Positions 10,561 to 22,849 of a stretch of DNA of 64,000 bases are shown piece by piece. The first letter of the stretch is position 1. The number at the start of each line of letters is the position of its first letter. Both the position numbers and the translations under genes were made by a program. Origin of the DNA: Zantedeschia hybrid cultivar (taxonomy: Eukaryota; Streptophyta; Magnoliopsida; Alismatales; Araceae). The stretch is from positions 46,551,980-46,615,979 of the forward strand of contig JARZZO010000004.1 in the NCBI GenBank assembly GCA_030544215.1, in the 5' to 3' direction. The notes under the pieces were generated by a model that saw only the letters and a list, made by a program, of their open reading frames with translations, had not been told where the DNA came from and searched no databases.

Positions 10561-11246
10561 GCACTCTGATCCGCTCCGGAACGATAAAAATTATTTTTCT
10601 AAAATTTATATCCATGCTCGAATCGTTTACATCTTACGGAATTTGTTCATCGGATGAACAAATTATATTTAGAATATTTTACTGTGATGAATAACGATTT
10701 TATTTGGGGTGTTTTCGTTTTGTTCTTCATGTGGATGAAGAACGGCTTCAAGGGGTTATTGATGCGGGTTTGTTGGACACCGCCGGCCGTCCTCGTCGTC
10801 GTCATCGGTATGACCGGCTGTGGGGTACAACCTCACCGACCCCCTACGGGGCGGTATTGACCGGCGGTGGTGCTTCTTTCCCCACCATCAGCGGTTGGCA
10901 AGGCTGTCCCTCCTTCTTTTTCCTTCTCAAGGATTGGAAGAAAGGGGTAAGGAGAGATGCAATAATCCGTAGGGTCCCCTTCGCACACGGGGCCCTACCG
11001 CCGGCGTCGGACCTACCTACCGCGGGTTCTGAGCATTGGCAGCACCGAAAACCAGCCTCCTCTGGCTAGCCTGGCGTCGGAAGGGGAGGGATAGGGCCAT
11101 GGTTCCATCGCCGGCGCTTGGGGTTCTCCGGCAGCATCGGGCATTGCCGGCAAGGCTCGTCGGCGCCTGTCTCAGGTGCCGGTGGGGGCTGTATGCCGAC
11201 GTCGGGGAAGAACCAGGTCGGGGGGGGGGGGGGGGGGGGGCGGCGG
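10561..11246 (+). other. Copia-B leader, first part
   Basis: Untranslated leader, AT-rich then GC-rich, ending in a G homopolymer and GGCGG where Copia-A inserted. It continues at 37015. The frames here are chance readings of GC-rich DNA. Confidence 0.75.
11220..11240. repeat. Poly-G run (21 G)
   Basis: An uninterrupted run of 21 guanines six bases left of the Copia-A insertion. Such a run can form G-quadruplexes and is prone to slippage and to sequencing error. Confidence 0.9.
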
Positions 11247-12821
11247 TGTAAGGAATCGTCTAGAACGCAGCGGAAAATAAAATCGATTCCATTGTATCGG
11301 TTGCTGGGATCGTAAAACGGACATTAAAATAAACGCGGGAAGAACGGTTCTTCACCTTTGCGGGGTTTCGAATCTCCCGTGGATGATGCCGACTCGGTAA
11401 TCGCGCACGCGCACGATCTCTAGAGGTATCCACACGAGTTCCCGCAACAGACGCGATTTCCTCCTCGCAACAGATCTCAAATCGACCATGCGCGGAGAGA
11501 GACAGATCCACTCCAAGAGAGAGAGAAGGAGAGAGAGAGAGGAGATAGAGAATCTGAGGTGTAAAATTCGTCCAACCAACCTTTTTACCCCTCCCCCTTG
11601 GCTCTCCTTATATAGAAATAAGGATAAGCACAAGGATTAATCCTCATGTTTATCCAAGAGTTTGGCCTTGGATAATTCTCCATTAAATCTTCATGTTTAT
11701 CCTGCGGCTTTTCATAAAAACCCAAATAAGCATGAAATTTAACGTCTCTCACCGTCTGACGAGAACTCTTATGTGTGTGACCCTCTAGGCCCATATATCA
11801 GTCCGGTTGCAGGCCCATTAAACTTAGAATTGTTTCTTGAGTTTAATATTTATTAATTAACATTTAAACATCATATATTAAATGATTAATTTAATAAACA
11901 AGTGAATTATCATCTGATGATCAAATCACCTGGCCTTCTGATCATGAACAGCACCAAACACTACCTCATGATCCTAGAAGATATAAGGGATACTGTTCCC
12001 TTTAATTGAACCTTTCTGTCTACAGATGCCGCACAGATCTAATCCTTCACTCATGCAATGTCCCAATAACGCAAGGGTATGGTTTTATAGTCAAATCCTA
12101 TTTCGCATTATCCAGATGGATTCCAGTACTCAGTTAATATCTAGAAAGACATCTCTTTCATTTGACCATGGCCAGGGATTTCTGTGTACACATCCATAGG
12201 ACATTCTCTCTCCAGTCTTATACCAAGAGTGAGTGATCCCTTGTTGTTCACTCAATTACCTTCGCAAGCTTTCCACTGTATCTGAAAGACCGATTATGGT
12301 GGACTTAATGGTTAAAGTCCACAAGTCAGAGAATCAAGATACAATGGTCCACAAACAAGGTATCATTGGTGACTCAGGTCAAATGACCAACTGTGCTACT
12401 GCAACGATTGAATTCCCTAGTTGACTAATAGGTATAATTACCATCCAAGAATTCTTATTTGGGTCTGTTCAGTGAACTCATTCTCTAATGAGCACCCACA
12501 TGTTTGTCTTAGTGTCACCAGACGAGTAAATGTGAGATCATTCACCCTCATCACATGAGCAGACATAACTTGTGTTGATCTTATCGGATATTTAATGTCC
12601 ATCTCAAATGTCCTATGATCGAGAACTGTTTAAGACAATTGACTGAGGATATTGATCTCACTATCATGATCTCATCATGATTCAATATCTCATACATTTG
12701 TCTATGGACCTTCATTACGATAGTTAATTTGCGAGAACTATAAATGAAGAAATGATTGCCTTTATTAATAATTTGAACTAGAATGTACAATGATTGGCTT
12801 TGAGGCCACCCAATTCTAACA
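11247..12821 (-). repeat. Copia-A 3' LTR
   Basis: 1,575-bp LTR. On the plus strand it begins TGTAAGGAATCG and ends AATTCTAACA. It differs from 35427-37014 at a few dozen sites by eye, plus a small indel near 11466 / 35647. The LTR is homologous, in reverse, to those of Copia-D. Confidence 0.93.
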
Positions 12822-12835
12822 TTCTCCCACTTGGA
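12822..12835 (-). promoter_or_regulatory. Copia-A polypurine tract
   Basis: The complement of TTCTCCCACTTGGA, read as CCAAGTGGGAGAA on the minus strand, directly abuts the 3' LTR. It is the plus-strand priming site for reverse transcription. Copia-C and -D have equivalent tracts. Confidence 0.85.
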
Positions 12836-13471
12836 CTATAGCCAATCGCCCATGTGTCTAAGTTCCATAGACTTAAGGTGACGTTCTAAATAGTTTTGAG
12901 ACAATGGCTTAGTCAAGGGATCTGCTACATTATCTTCAGATGAGACTTTCTCAACTACTATATCTCCTCGGGCGATGATCTCACGAATCAGATGAAATCG
13001 TCTCAGAATGTGCTTTGACTTCTGATGTGATCTTGGCTCCTTCACTTGAACTATTGCCCCATTGTTGTCACACAATAATGGAACATGATCTGAAATGCTT
13101 GGAACTACTCCAAGTGCCGAGATGAACTTCTTCATCCAAACCGCCTCCTTGGCCGCTTCAGCTGCAGCAATGTATTCTGCTTCGGTCGTCGAATCGATAG
13201 TTGTTTCTTGTTTGGAACTCTTCCAACTTACTGCACCTCCATTTAACATGAACACAAATCCAGACATGGATTTGCTGTCATCCATATCCGACTGGAAACT
13301 CGAGTCAGTAAATCCTCGAAGTTCCAAGTCGTTTCCTCCATAAACGAGAAATAGATCCTTAGTCCTTCTCAAGTATCTAAGGATACATTTCACCGCCTTC
13401 CAGTGTTCCTCACCTGGATCAACCTGATATCTACTAGTGACACATAGTGGGTGTGCCACATCAAGCCTAGT
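12836..13471 (-). pseudogene. Copia-A pol, end of RT and RNase H
   Basis: The minus-strand frame carries RLDVAHPL, LRGFTDSSFQSD (RNase H), TEAEYIAAAEAAKEAVW, LLCDNNGAIVQ and DNVADPLTKPL, then stops at 12836, as expected for the Copia RNase H C-terminus. Its start is cut by Gypsy-2: the same codon series continues at 29783 once the insert and one CTAGT copy are removed. It is thus an exon-like remnant of a single polyprotein, not a separate gene. The extra N-terminal residues of the local open frame come from the Gypsy-2 LTR. Confidence 0.9.
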
Positions 13472-13562
13472 TGTAAGGACTAAGGTTTCGGGTTCAGTAT
13501 TCGGGTCGGGTTCGGGCCGGATCCCCTGGTTTGGACCCTGGGGGGAGTCTTGAGAGTTTTGA

Positions 13563-13900
13563 CTGAATGACGTCTGCACTGCTCGACGCCTTTCAAAAGG
13601 CGTCAGGTTGTGTGGATGCCATTTAAGTCTGCTTGTTGTTGTGCCACGTGTGCGCCACGTGGGCGGGTTTTGGGCCGCGAGAGTACGGCCCCTGTCTCGT
13701 CGTCTGAACGGCGTCCATGATGGTCGACGCGATTCAGACTGCGACCCCTGCGATGTCAGTGTGCGGCGCCAGAACGTTGTCAGTACGGCCTGTCCTGTCG
13801 TCTGAACGGCGTCCGTGGTGAGCGACGCGTTTCAGAGCGCTGTCAGTACGGCCCGTCCTATCAAACTGATTGGCGTCTGTCTCGATCGACGCGTTTTAGC
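13563..13900 (+). repeat. Hairpin array I in Gypsy-2 5' LTR
   Basis: Four units with arms such as CTGAACGGCGTC and GACGCGATTCAG, separated by 8-11 bases, at about 13563-13604, 13704-13737, 13802-13835 and 13865-13899. The first is followed by a further AAAAGGCGTC arm. Loops differ while the arms are kept. Confidence 0.75.
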
Positions 13901-14454
13901 CATATTCAGATTGACCCCGCGAGCCTCCCCTTCTTTCCCTCATTTTCGCCTCCACCCTCTCTCTCTTCGCCCTCTCCGCCCTCTCCGACCCTCTTTTCCC
14001 CTTCCCTTCCTCTTCTTCCTCTTCCACCACTCCAACACCTCCCTACCTCTCACCTCTACCACCACCACCTCCTTCGCGGCGTTCCATTCTCCGGACGGCG
14101 GCCGACGTCCCGGCGGAGTGGCGGCGTCCTCGAGGGTACCGGCGGCGGTCTGTGGTGCAGCGGGGCGGCGGCACGGAGCTTGGAGGAGTTCAAGAACCGG
14201 TAGGGGGACGAACCTTGCATGAATCGTGATTATCTTGCTTATGGTTTCCTTGGCGTGGCATGATGTGTTTTGGGTTAGAACAAGCATGTTTAGGGGGTTT
14301 TCTTGTGGGAATGGCCGTGTTGGAGATTGTGGAATTGTAGCATGATTGTGGTAATTGATTTCCCTTTCCTCTCCCTTCTGTTTTGGGCATTTTCGGGGTG
14401 TTAGGGGTTAAGGGAGAGACCCTCGGATCGAACCAGAGAACCAGGTTTCTGGCG

Positions 14455-14812
14455 CTAAACGGCATCGTGCCTGGTCGACGCCTTTTAGAAGGACGTCAGG
14501 GTAGTACGACGCCTTTTAGGGTAGAAACCTCTCTGTTCGAGGTTTCGTTGTACGGGGTTCTGGCGCTAAAAGACGTCATGCGTGGACGACGCCTTTTAGA
14601 AGGACGTCGGACCATCATGACGCCTTTTAGGCAGGAAATCACCCCGACTGAGGCTTCTGCAATCTGAAATTCTGGGGTGAATGGCGTCTGTGGATTCTGA
14701 CGTGTTTTAAAAGGGCGGCTTCCCAGGTGGACGTGTTTTAAGGCATAATCTGTTTTAAATGAACCTGTTTGAGGGGTTTGAATGGCGTCGACCTCGGTCG
14801 ACGCGATTCAAG
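14455..14812 (+). repeat. Hairpin array II in Gypsy-2 5' LTR
   Basis: A second cluster of the same arms (GGCGTC or GACGTC facing GACGCCTTTTAG or GACGCGATTCAA) at about 14455-14519, 14565-14629, 14678-14712 and 14769-14812. It recurs in the 3' LTR at about 28030-28390. Confidence 0.72.
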
Positions 14813-16196
14813 ACAGAACTGCCTAACTCCTGTTATTTTACACATGTTTCACGGTTGGAAGGTTCAAATGCATGCTTTAAGTTGTACGCAGAGACGAAGG
14901 TTTACTGTGCGAATGGAATCATATTATATGTGTCTGTGTGCTTATGCGAATATAGAATCGGAATAACTGTGGTTTACGTATGTCACCTTGGGCCGATGGG
15001 GAAGGGCCATGGTGTCTGTGAGGCATTGTGCCGTACCGGTGGGAGGAGGGGTACATGTTGTGTTTTACCTTTGGCTGAGGGAAGCAGGACCACCTTGAGC
15101 CCGTCGGGCCGGAGTAGCCGGTGCGCTATCCGAGGGGTTGCTGTTTGGTCTCAGCGGGTCGGGGTTTCCCTGTTTGTCGTGGCAGCTTCCGGCGCGTTTC
15201 TTGCTGTGGAGCTGGTTGTGGTACTGTTGGAGTTGTTTTACCCCTGTAGCCACTGGGCCAGATGTGACCTTTGATCAAGGTTACGAGTGGTACCCTTCGC
15301 CCTTTGGCCTGACGCAGCCCGGGAGGTTAGGGTTGTGGATAGTTCATGTAGCTTCGGCTTGACGGGGGTTCGCCGGTCCCCAGGGCCCTCCTGAAGCGCC
15401 GAGGCCTGGCGTGGAGGCAATCCGGTCGGTAGGACAGTAGTCTAGATTGCTTGTGTGCACACGTAGCTGGGCAGTGGTGGTACACTGGTCCCAGCTAGTC
15501 CTAGTTTGACTCACTGCCTCACCCTACAGTGCCCCGGAACACTGTAGGGGCGGACAGGCGTAAGTAGTTGTGGTAGTGTTGTGAGGCGACGTTTGACTTC
15601 GGTCGACAGTGTGGTTCAGTCGCTTGTGGACTTTGACTGTGAGACGTGACTTTGTGTTGGGTTCTTCGGGTTACTTAGAGCTGTTCCTGCTACACTGCTT
15701 ATGCGTATGTTTCGTATCAGGTTTGGGTGCCATGTTTACTGCTTTACTTAATTGCCATATATCCGTATTGTTGCACTTGTGGGTGTGTGAGTGGGAGGCA
15801 GGGGATCGGATGATCCCTACTGAGCCCAATTTTGGTGTGGCTCACTCCCTGCGGTTTCAGGTGTGGACCTCGTGGCGTGTGGCGTCTTCTTGGTGTGCGG
15901 ACCAGCAGCTGTCTTAGTTCCGGGGTATGCCCCGATGTTGTTGTACTTTACTTCTGCCTGTACTTATTTAATTTGTTGGACCATGTAATTATTGTTGGAC
16001 TGTATACGGACATTGTTATCTTCCTTCCTGCGCACTTGTTACATCTTTGTAGTCCGTGAGATTGATATATTTAGCCTTGTTTAACGCTTACTCCTCCAGA
16101 CGTGTTGTGTGAGATCCGGGTGTGAACCCGCAGTTAATGGGCCGACATCCATTTAGTGATCGGGTCTCCGGTCATAAGATGGCGGGTCGTTACAGA

Positions 16197-16208
16197 TGGT
16201 ATCAGAGC
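16197..16208 (+). promoter_or_regulatory. Gypsy-2 primer-binding site
   Basis: TGGTATCAGAGC two bases after the LTR end, complementary to methionine tRNA. Gypsy-1 has the same core. Confidence 0.88.
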
Positions 16209-16349
16209 TCAGTCTGGTCGAGTATGTGGTAAACTAGGTTAGATATTATAGTCCAACAATAAGTACGAGTCTGTACAGGCGATGGCTGCTGGTGTAGATT
16301 GGTAGGTTTTGACGTGTTTTGGTTCGATTTTCGTGTTTGTGGGGTAGTG

Positions 16350-16537
16350 ATGGCGCTGAAGAGGAGAGTTCTGTTGGCTCGTGGTTCGAGAGCAGATGAT
16401 GGTAGTTCGAGGGAAGAAGGACATAATGTGGATCGTTTCATGGAAGCTATGATTGGGGCTATGTCTAGATACCAGTAGGGAGATGGAAGTGAGGGGTCCA
16501 ATTCCCGAGGTGGCCAGTCCATGGTGATGGAGTGAAG
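16350..16537 (+). pseudogene. Gypsy-2 gag, N-terminal part
   Basis: The frame starts ATG at 16350, gives MALKRRVLLARGSR, then DRFMEAMIGAMSRYQ, and aligns with the Gypsy-1 gag N-terminus (MEHFMEAMMNTMARYQ). An in-frame TAG follows RYQ, and a small loss before 16533 shifts the phase relative to the downstream part. Copia-C interrupts it at 16538; gag resumes at 25830. Confidence 0.8.
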
Positions 16538-18089
16538 TGTTGGGATTTCTCGGTTTCTCCGGATCGCTCACGCAGCGGAAAAACAAAAATATTTACAGCG
16601 ATCCGTTCCCGTTTCGGAATCTAAAATACGATAATCGGATTATCGAAGTTCTCACCGTGTGCGGATTCGAATCCGCAGCCGTTCGGTTCCGTCGGTGTGA
16701 CACCGCAAGCCGCGCAAGCGCCCGGCCTCTAGCGAAGTCCACGCGATCCTCCCCGCGACGGATATCCTCGAGTTCGTCGTTCTTCGCAGCCCGCGAAGCT
16801 TCCGCTGGTCGCCGCAATGATCGCCGCAGTGCGCGGACGATTTCCCGTTGAACGGGATTCGGAGAAGCGGCGGAGCAGATCTGGATCTGCCTGGACGTCA
16901 GAGGAAGACAGAAACTGAGGAGGGGTGGCTAGGGTTAGCAGCAGCTTGGCCTGCTCAACCCGTTCGCTATGTTTTATACTAACCGCGCGGTTTTTCATAA
17001 AAACCCCCAGTTTGTGTAAAACCCACTTATTTATCCATCGCCTTGAGAATCATTTGCGTGTGACCCTCTAGGCCCAAGTACCAGTCCAGTTAATGGCCCA
17101 ACAAGCCCAGTGACTCCTCACTGGCTTTATTAATTAATTAATAACCCTTTATTAATCAATTAATCAATCGAATTGATGTCGCACATCGAATTCGACCGGG
17201 CCTCCGATCACGTTGGGTGCCAAGCAACACCGCGTGAACCCGGAAGGTATTTGGGGTTAAGTAACCCACTCTTGGAACCTTTCCGCCGACAGTTACCGCG
17301 TGGATATAATCCTTCATTCGTACAATGCTCTCGAGTCAACTCAGGGTATGGCGAGCTGTCAAACCCTAACCGGTCGACTCACTTGGATTGGATGCCGCTG
17401 ATGAATATTGGAAAACTCCTTTCCCGATATTATCGTTCGCCCTGGCCAGGGACTTCTGCGCATCCTTCCTAGAGCATTCTCTCTCTAAGTACCGAGAGCG
17501 AATGATTCCTTATTGACACACAATTCCCTTCGACGGTATTCCGCTGTACCCAATCCTTGGCGTATTAGAATCCCATGGCTAGAGATTCGTAAACCAAGGT
17601 CAAAGCACATAAGTCCACCGCCAAGGTGTCCTTGGTGTCTCAGGTCCGAGGACCATCCACGCAACTACAACAATAGAATCAAGCTGGTTGACAGTGAGGT
17701 ACAATACTATCCAGCGATTCAGTCGGATCAGTTCAGTGAACTCATTCTCCAATGAGCACCTACAGATTCGCCTTAGTGTCTCCACACAAGTGACTTATGA
17801 GACCAGTCACCCTCATCATATGAGCAGGAGTAATCTGTACTAGTCTAACCGGATATCCGATGTCCTTCTCGGATATCCTCCGGCTAGGAACGATTAAGAA
17901 TATATGTGTTTAAGTGATCAGTCTCATTAGTATGATCTCATCATAATCTGATCACCATAGCACATATTCACGGACTTCATTATGAAACGATAATTAACGC
18001 GATTTACACATAATGAATGTTATGCCATTTTATTAATAATGAACGAGATTTACATTGTTAGATTGGCTTGTAGGCCACCTAAACTAACA
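16538..18089 (-). repeat. Copia-C 3' LTR
   Basis: On the plus strand it begins TGTTGGGATTTCTC and ends AAACTAACA. It is nearly identical to 24278-25829. Confidence 0.94.
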
Positions 18090-18103
18090 ATCTCCCACTT
18101 GGA
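18090..18103 (-). promoter_or_regulatory. Copia-C polypurine tract
   Basis: Read on the minus strand as CCAAGTGGGAGAT, immediately next to the 3' LTR. Same position and nearly the same sequence as in Copia-A and -D. Confidence 0.85.
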
Positions 18104-21100
18104 CTAAAGCCAATCACCTTTATACAATAAGCCCATAGACTCTAGGTGACGCTCAAACACAATTTGAGCCAACGGCTTTGTCAGTGGATCTGCTACATTG
18201 TCGACGGATGGAACTCTTTCCACTACTACATCTCCTCTGGATATGATCTCTCTGATAAGGTGAAAGCGCTTCAGAATATGCTTCGATTTCTGATGAGACC
18301 GTGGCTCTTTCGCTTGCGCAATCGCTCCATTGTTGTCGCACAACAGTGGAATAGGCTCAGAGATGCTGGGAACTATACCGAGGTCGGTGATGAATTTCTT
18401 CAACCACACTGCTTCCTTGGCGGCTTTAGCTGCAGCGATGTACTCAGCTTCAGTCGTCGAATCTGCAGTGGTTACTTGCTTGGAACTCTTCCAACACACT
18501 GCGCCTCCGTTCAAAGTAAACACAAATCCAGATGTAGACTTGCTATCATCTGGTTCTGACTGGAAACTCGAGTCAGTAAAGCCGCGCAGTTTGAAGTCAC
18601 CTCCTCCATAGACAAGAAACGTATCCTTAGTTCTTCTCAAGTACTTAAGGATGCATTTCACTGCCTTCTAGTGCTCTTCGCCTGGATCAGCTTGAAATCT
18701 ACTCGTAACACTTAGAGCAAATGCAACATCAGGCCGTGTACATAGCATGGCATACATGATAGATCCTATGGCAAAGGCATAGGGTGTTCTATCCATGAAT
18801 GCCCTCTCATTAGGAGTCTTAGGAGACTGATCCTTTGAGAGACTAATTCCATGTCTCATCGGTATGAGACCTCTCTTGGAATTTTCCATGCCAAACCTTT
18901 TGACTATAGTGTCTATGTACAAGGATTGGGTCATTCCAAGCATCCTTTTTGATCTATCTCTATAGATCCGTATTTCCAACACATAGGATGCTTCTCCCAA
19001 ATCCTTCATGGAGAAGTTTTTCGACAGCCAGACCTTTACTGATGACATCATAGCTACATCATTCCCAATGAGTAGTATGTCATCTACGTAAAGAACTAGA
19101 AAAGTGACTGCACTCCCACTGGTCTTCTTGTACACACAAGGCTCATCTTCATTCTTAATGAAGTCATAAGACTTGACAGCCTCGTCAAATCTTATATTCC
19201 AGTTCCGGGAAGCCTGCTTCAGTCCATAAATGGACCTCTGAAGCTTGCACACTTTATCTGGAGATTCTTTGGATGTGAAACCTTCTGGTTGTATCATATA
19301 CACCTCTTCCTCAAGGTTACCATTGAGGAAGGCAGTCTTCACATCCATCTGCCAGATTTCATAATCAAAATGTGCAGCAATGGCGAGGAGAACTCTGATC
19401 GACTTTATCATGGCAACTGGTGAGAAAGTCTCGTCAAAGTCAATTCCTTGCCTTTGACGATATCCCTTTGCCACCAACCTTGCCTTATAAGTGTCGATCC
19501 GTCCATCAGCACCGATCTTTCTCTTAAAGATCCACTTGCAACCGATGGGTACAATACCCTCGGGCAAGTCCTCCAAGTTCCAAACTTGGTTGGTGTACAT
19601 GGACTGGATTTCTGAGTTCATGGCTTCTCGCCATTTCCCGGCTTCTGGGCCTTCTATGGCCTCCTGGTAGGTTATAGGATCATCATCCACATTATATTGT
19701 ACCTTAGACTCACCTTCAGCGATATGTCCCACATATCGTTCGGGTAGTCTAGGTATTCTACCAGATCTACGAGGCTCATCCGTGTGTACCTGAACAGATT
19801 CAGGAACTGATATCTCATCTGATGATAATGCAGCTGTTTGGGGATGTGGAACCTCTTCCAGTACTATTTTACTCCCACTATTCTCCTGGAGAAGGTATTC
19901 CTCTTCCAGGAAAACAGCTTTCCTGGCGACAAACACCTTTTGTTCACCAGGATGGAAAAAATAGTATCCAAAGGTTTCCTTTGGATATCCCACAAACCTA
20001 AATTTATCAGTTCGTGATTCCAGCTTGTCTGGATCATGCCTCTTTACATGAGCAGGACAACCCCAGACTTTAACATGTTTAAATTCTGGTTTCCTGCCTT
20101 TCCATATCTCATATGGAGTAGAGGCCACAGACTTGCTGGGTACTCTGTTCAGTAGGTATGCTGCTGACTCTAGAGCATACCTCCAGAGGGACACTGGTAA
20201 TCCTGAAAAAAACTCATCATGGATCGCACCATGTCCAACAAGGTGCGATTCCTCCTTTCTGATACACCATTCATCTGTGGCGTATATGGAGGGGTCAGCT
20301 GAGAAAGGATACCATTATCCTTTAAGAATTGTGTGAAGTTAGTACTTAAGTATTCTCCTCTTCGATCTGATCGAAGAGCTTTAATACTCTTTCCTAACTG
20401 CTTCTCCACCTCATTCTTGAACTCCTTGAACTTCTCAAATGCTTCCGACTTGTACTTCATTAAGTACACATAGCCAAATCTTGAGAAGTCATCGGTGAAC
20501 GTGATGAAGTAAGAAAAGCCACCTTTGGCTTGGGTGGACATTGGACCACATACATCCGAATGTATTAGTTCCAAAATGTCCTTGGCACGTTCTCCATGTC
20601 CTGTAAATGGAGATTTCGCCATCTTTCCCATAAGGCAGGATTCGCATGTTGCAAACGATTCATAATCGAATGCTGTTAAGTAACCATGCTTGTGCAACTT
20701 TTGCAACCTGCTTTCGCCAATGTGCCCAAGTCTACAATGCCACATGTAGGCCTGGTTCACACAATTCTTGCTCTTCTTAAGAGCTTTGTCAATCTGAAGA
20801 TTGTAATGAGAAACATCTAATAGATATAGCCCGTTGACTAAAGATGCTGAAGCTATTGATTTATTACCATAATAAATCGTACAACTTCTATTCTCAATAG
20901 TCAACCTATATCCTATCTTGTCCAAACAAGATATTGATATGATGTTCTTTATTATGCTAGGAACATAATAACAATCTTCCAATAGTAAGGTGTCTCCCGA
21001 TGGAAGCCTGAGGTTTGCTATCCCAAGAGCAATCGCCGCAACTTTTGCGCCGTTTCCTAGCCTCAATTCCACCTCACCTTGCCTCAGCTTGCGCTTACTT

Positions 21101-21525
21101 GTCAGCATCTGCACATCATGACAGATATGAGAAGCACATCCAGTATCTAATACCCACGATGTGGAATCTCTAACTGATAAGTTGATATCTATCATATAGA
21201 TATCTGAAGCTTCAGACAGCTTCACTCTTCCATGAGCTTTATCATAAAGGAACTCCTTGCAGTTCTTCTTCCAGTGACCATACTGCTTATAGTATAAGTA
21301 GTCACCCTTCACTACCCTTTTATCTTTGTCCTTCGATCCTTTATCGTTAGCTGTCATCTCTGCTTCAGGGGCATCTAATGCCGATTCAGCAAGAGGATCA
21401 GCTCTAGGGACAAAGTCAATGTGCTCAGATATGAAGACATTCTTCAGGTTTCTGAACCAATCCGAGTAGATCAGGTAAGTCAAAAGGGCATCAAGTATGC
21501 CACGGAGTGGGTTATTCGACGACAT
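18104..21525 (-). pseudogene. Copia-C gag-pol polyprotein, gag-deleted and broken
   Basis: The minus-strand start at 21525 reads MSSNNPLRGILDA. After about 45 gag residues it jumps in frame to the nucleocapsid region, so roughly 200 gag residues are missing. The zinc knuckle has lost its first cysteines (YYKQYGHWKKNC). Protease keeps LDTGCASH (about 21130-21155). Integrase keeps its H/C zinc site, HSDVCGP and NGVSERRN, but has SDRRGEY where relatives have SDRGGEY. A frameshift near 20190 follows SMMS. RT (YVDDILLIGN, near 19080) and RNase H (CDNNGAIAQ, DNVADPLTKPL) follow in the second phase. A TAG at 18668-18670 replaces a tryptophan codon of relatives. Not functional as it stands. Confidence 0.92.
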
Positions 21526-21616
21526 AATTCCCTACAGGAGATAAGTAAAATCTATTTAGCAGATGTTCAATTATTAAAGTTTAAAACAGGACATGGTCTT
21601 TTGTTCAAGTTTAACT

Positions 21617-21688
21617 CCCACTAATTTTCGACGAACTGTATAACCCTCAGTTATACAGAATGGGAGACGCCGACAGTCTCCTAGTGGG
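21617..21688 (-). other. Predicted three-way RNA junction, Copia-C leader
   Basis: Outer arms CCCACTA (21617-21623) and TAGTGGG (21682-21688) enclose two stems, CTGTATAA/TTATACAG and GGAGAC/GTCTCC. It ends 92 nt before gag. The same layout occurs in Copia-A, -B and -D with compensating differences in arm length. Confidence 0.65.
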
Positions 21689-21711
21689 GATCAGAATCTC
21701 AATGACTTGCA

Positions 21712-22035
21712 TTACAGCCTTGTGGATAGCACAACAAACTGTAATACAATCAGAGAGCACCCAACTCACGGGACTTGCAACTCCTTGCAATATCTGATCA
21801 TAGCTTCGGTCCCCAGAGATTTAATGGCCTTGTGGATAGCACAACAAACCACTAATTCTGGTCTAAGCTAACCATCATTACGCGACGAGCATAGATTTGC
21901 ATGCAGCCCTTGTGGATAGCACAACAAAGCTACATGGTTCCTCTACCCCGATCTATAGGCATCTAATGCCATAGCCATAGTTTCTCCTCCCAATTAAGCA
22001 GGCCATGTGGATAGCACAACAAACCTGCCTAAAGT
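21712..22035 (-). repeat. Four-hairpin array, Copia-C leader
   Basis: Four copies of the core TTGTGGATAGCACAACAAA (plus-strand view) with TGTGG at 21721, 21831, 21911 and 22006. Each is bounded by its own complementary arms: ATTACAG/CTGTAAT, TTAATGG/CCACTAA, CATGCAGC/GCTACATG and TTAAGCAGG/CCTGCCTAA. Spacings in transcription order are 95, 80 and 110 nt. Confidence 0.8.
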
Positions 22036-22849
22036 GATTCGAATCCTATGACTATAACGATGGTGGACCACGCGGTAAGTTCTTAACTACTCGCGTTACG
22101 GCTTAGAATTTATCTGAAGGTATTTAGATAACTTTTATCTTGGTCTCTCCTAGGTGATAGTATAAATATATCGTATATATTTACTAAATACTATAACCTG
22201 CTTTGATTCATAATCAAAAGAACAACAATGCATCTCATACATGTCATTAGTGTGGTCATGGATAGCACAGTGGGTTTGACTGGAGCCAACAGTCAAACGC
22301 ACACACAATCTAACACAACAATTACATTAGATATCCTGCAAACACACAGGCAAGAGATCTCCATCTTTTCGCCTTCCTGGTTGCAGTTGTGGATCGTCCT
22401 CGCTCCTTCCTCGGTTGCCTCGATCATATTACATTTAAATTCTAGAATTCACAAGTAAAAATGAAGAAGGCCTTATGGCGAGTACAAGAGTAAGAGGGAG
22501 GTAGAAATACATCGGAGTATGAGAGAGAGAGGTGCGCAGACCTCTATTTATTAACAATTAATAATCAAACATACATCCACGATCCACACAATCCATTCAT
22601 CACATGAATAATAAATTAAGTGCATATCCATGACCACGGTGTGTTTTAAACAATCCACACATGATTCAGCGCATCACATGGCTAAAACAAATGAGTTTTC
22701 AAAATAAATAAGTTTTAGCTTTCAAAAAGCTGGGATCCAATCAAAATTGGTATTTGAATTTCGAAAACTCATTTTATTAACTTAACATGCAATTAAATCA
22801 AATTTAAAAGCAATAAACACACATCACATGCGCATACACTCCGAATTAA

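Larger units (their letters stand above)
13472..16194 (+). repeat. Gypsy-2 5' LTR
   Basis: 2,723-bp LTR, TG...CA. It contains a dense set of GGCGTC...GACGC hairpins, a CT-rich tract (about 13920-14070), and GC-rich stretches that give spurious frames. It matches 27050-29782 with roughly 2% visible difference by eye. Confidence 0.93.

Noticed and set aside
13815..14222. 135-codon serine/proline-rich frame, repeated at 27393-27800
   Set aside because: Both copies are the CT-rich part of the two Gypsy-2 LTRs; repetition reflects the LTR pair, not gene conservation.
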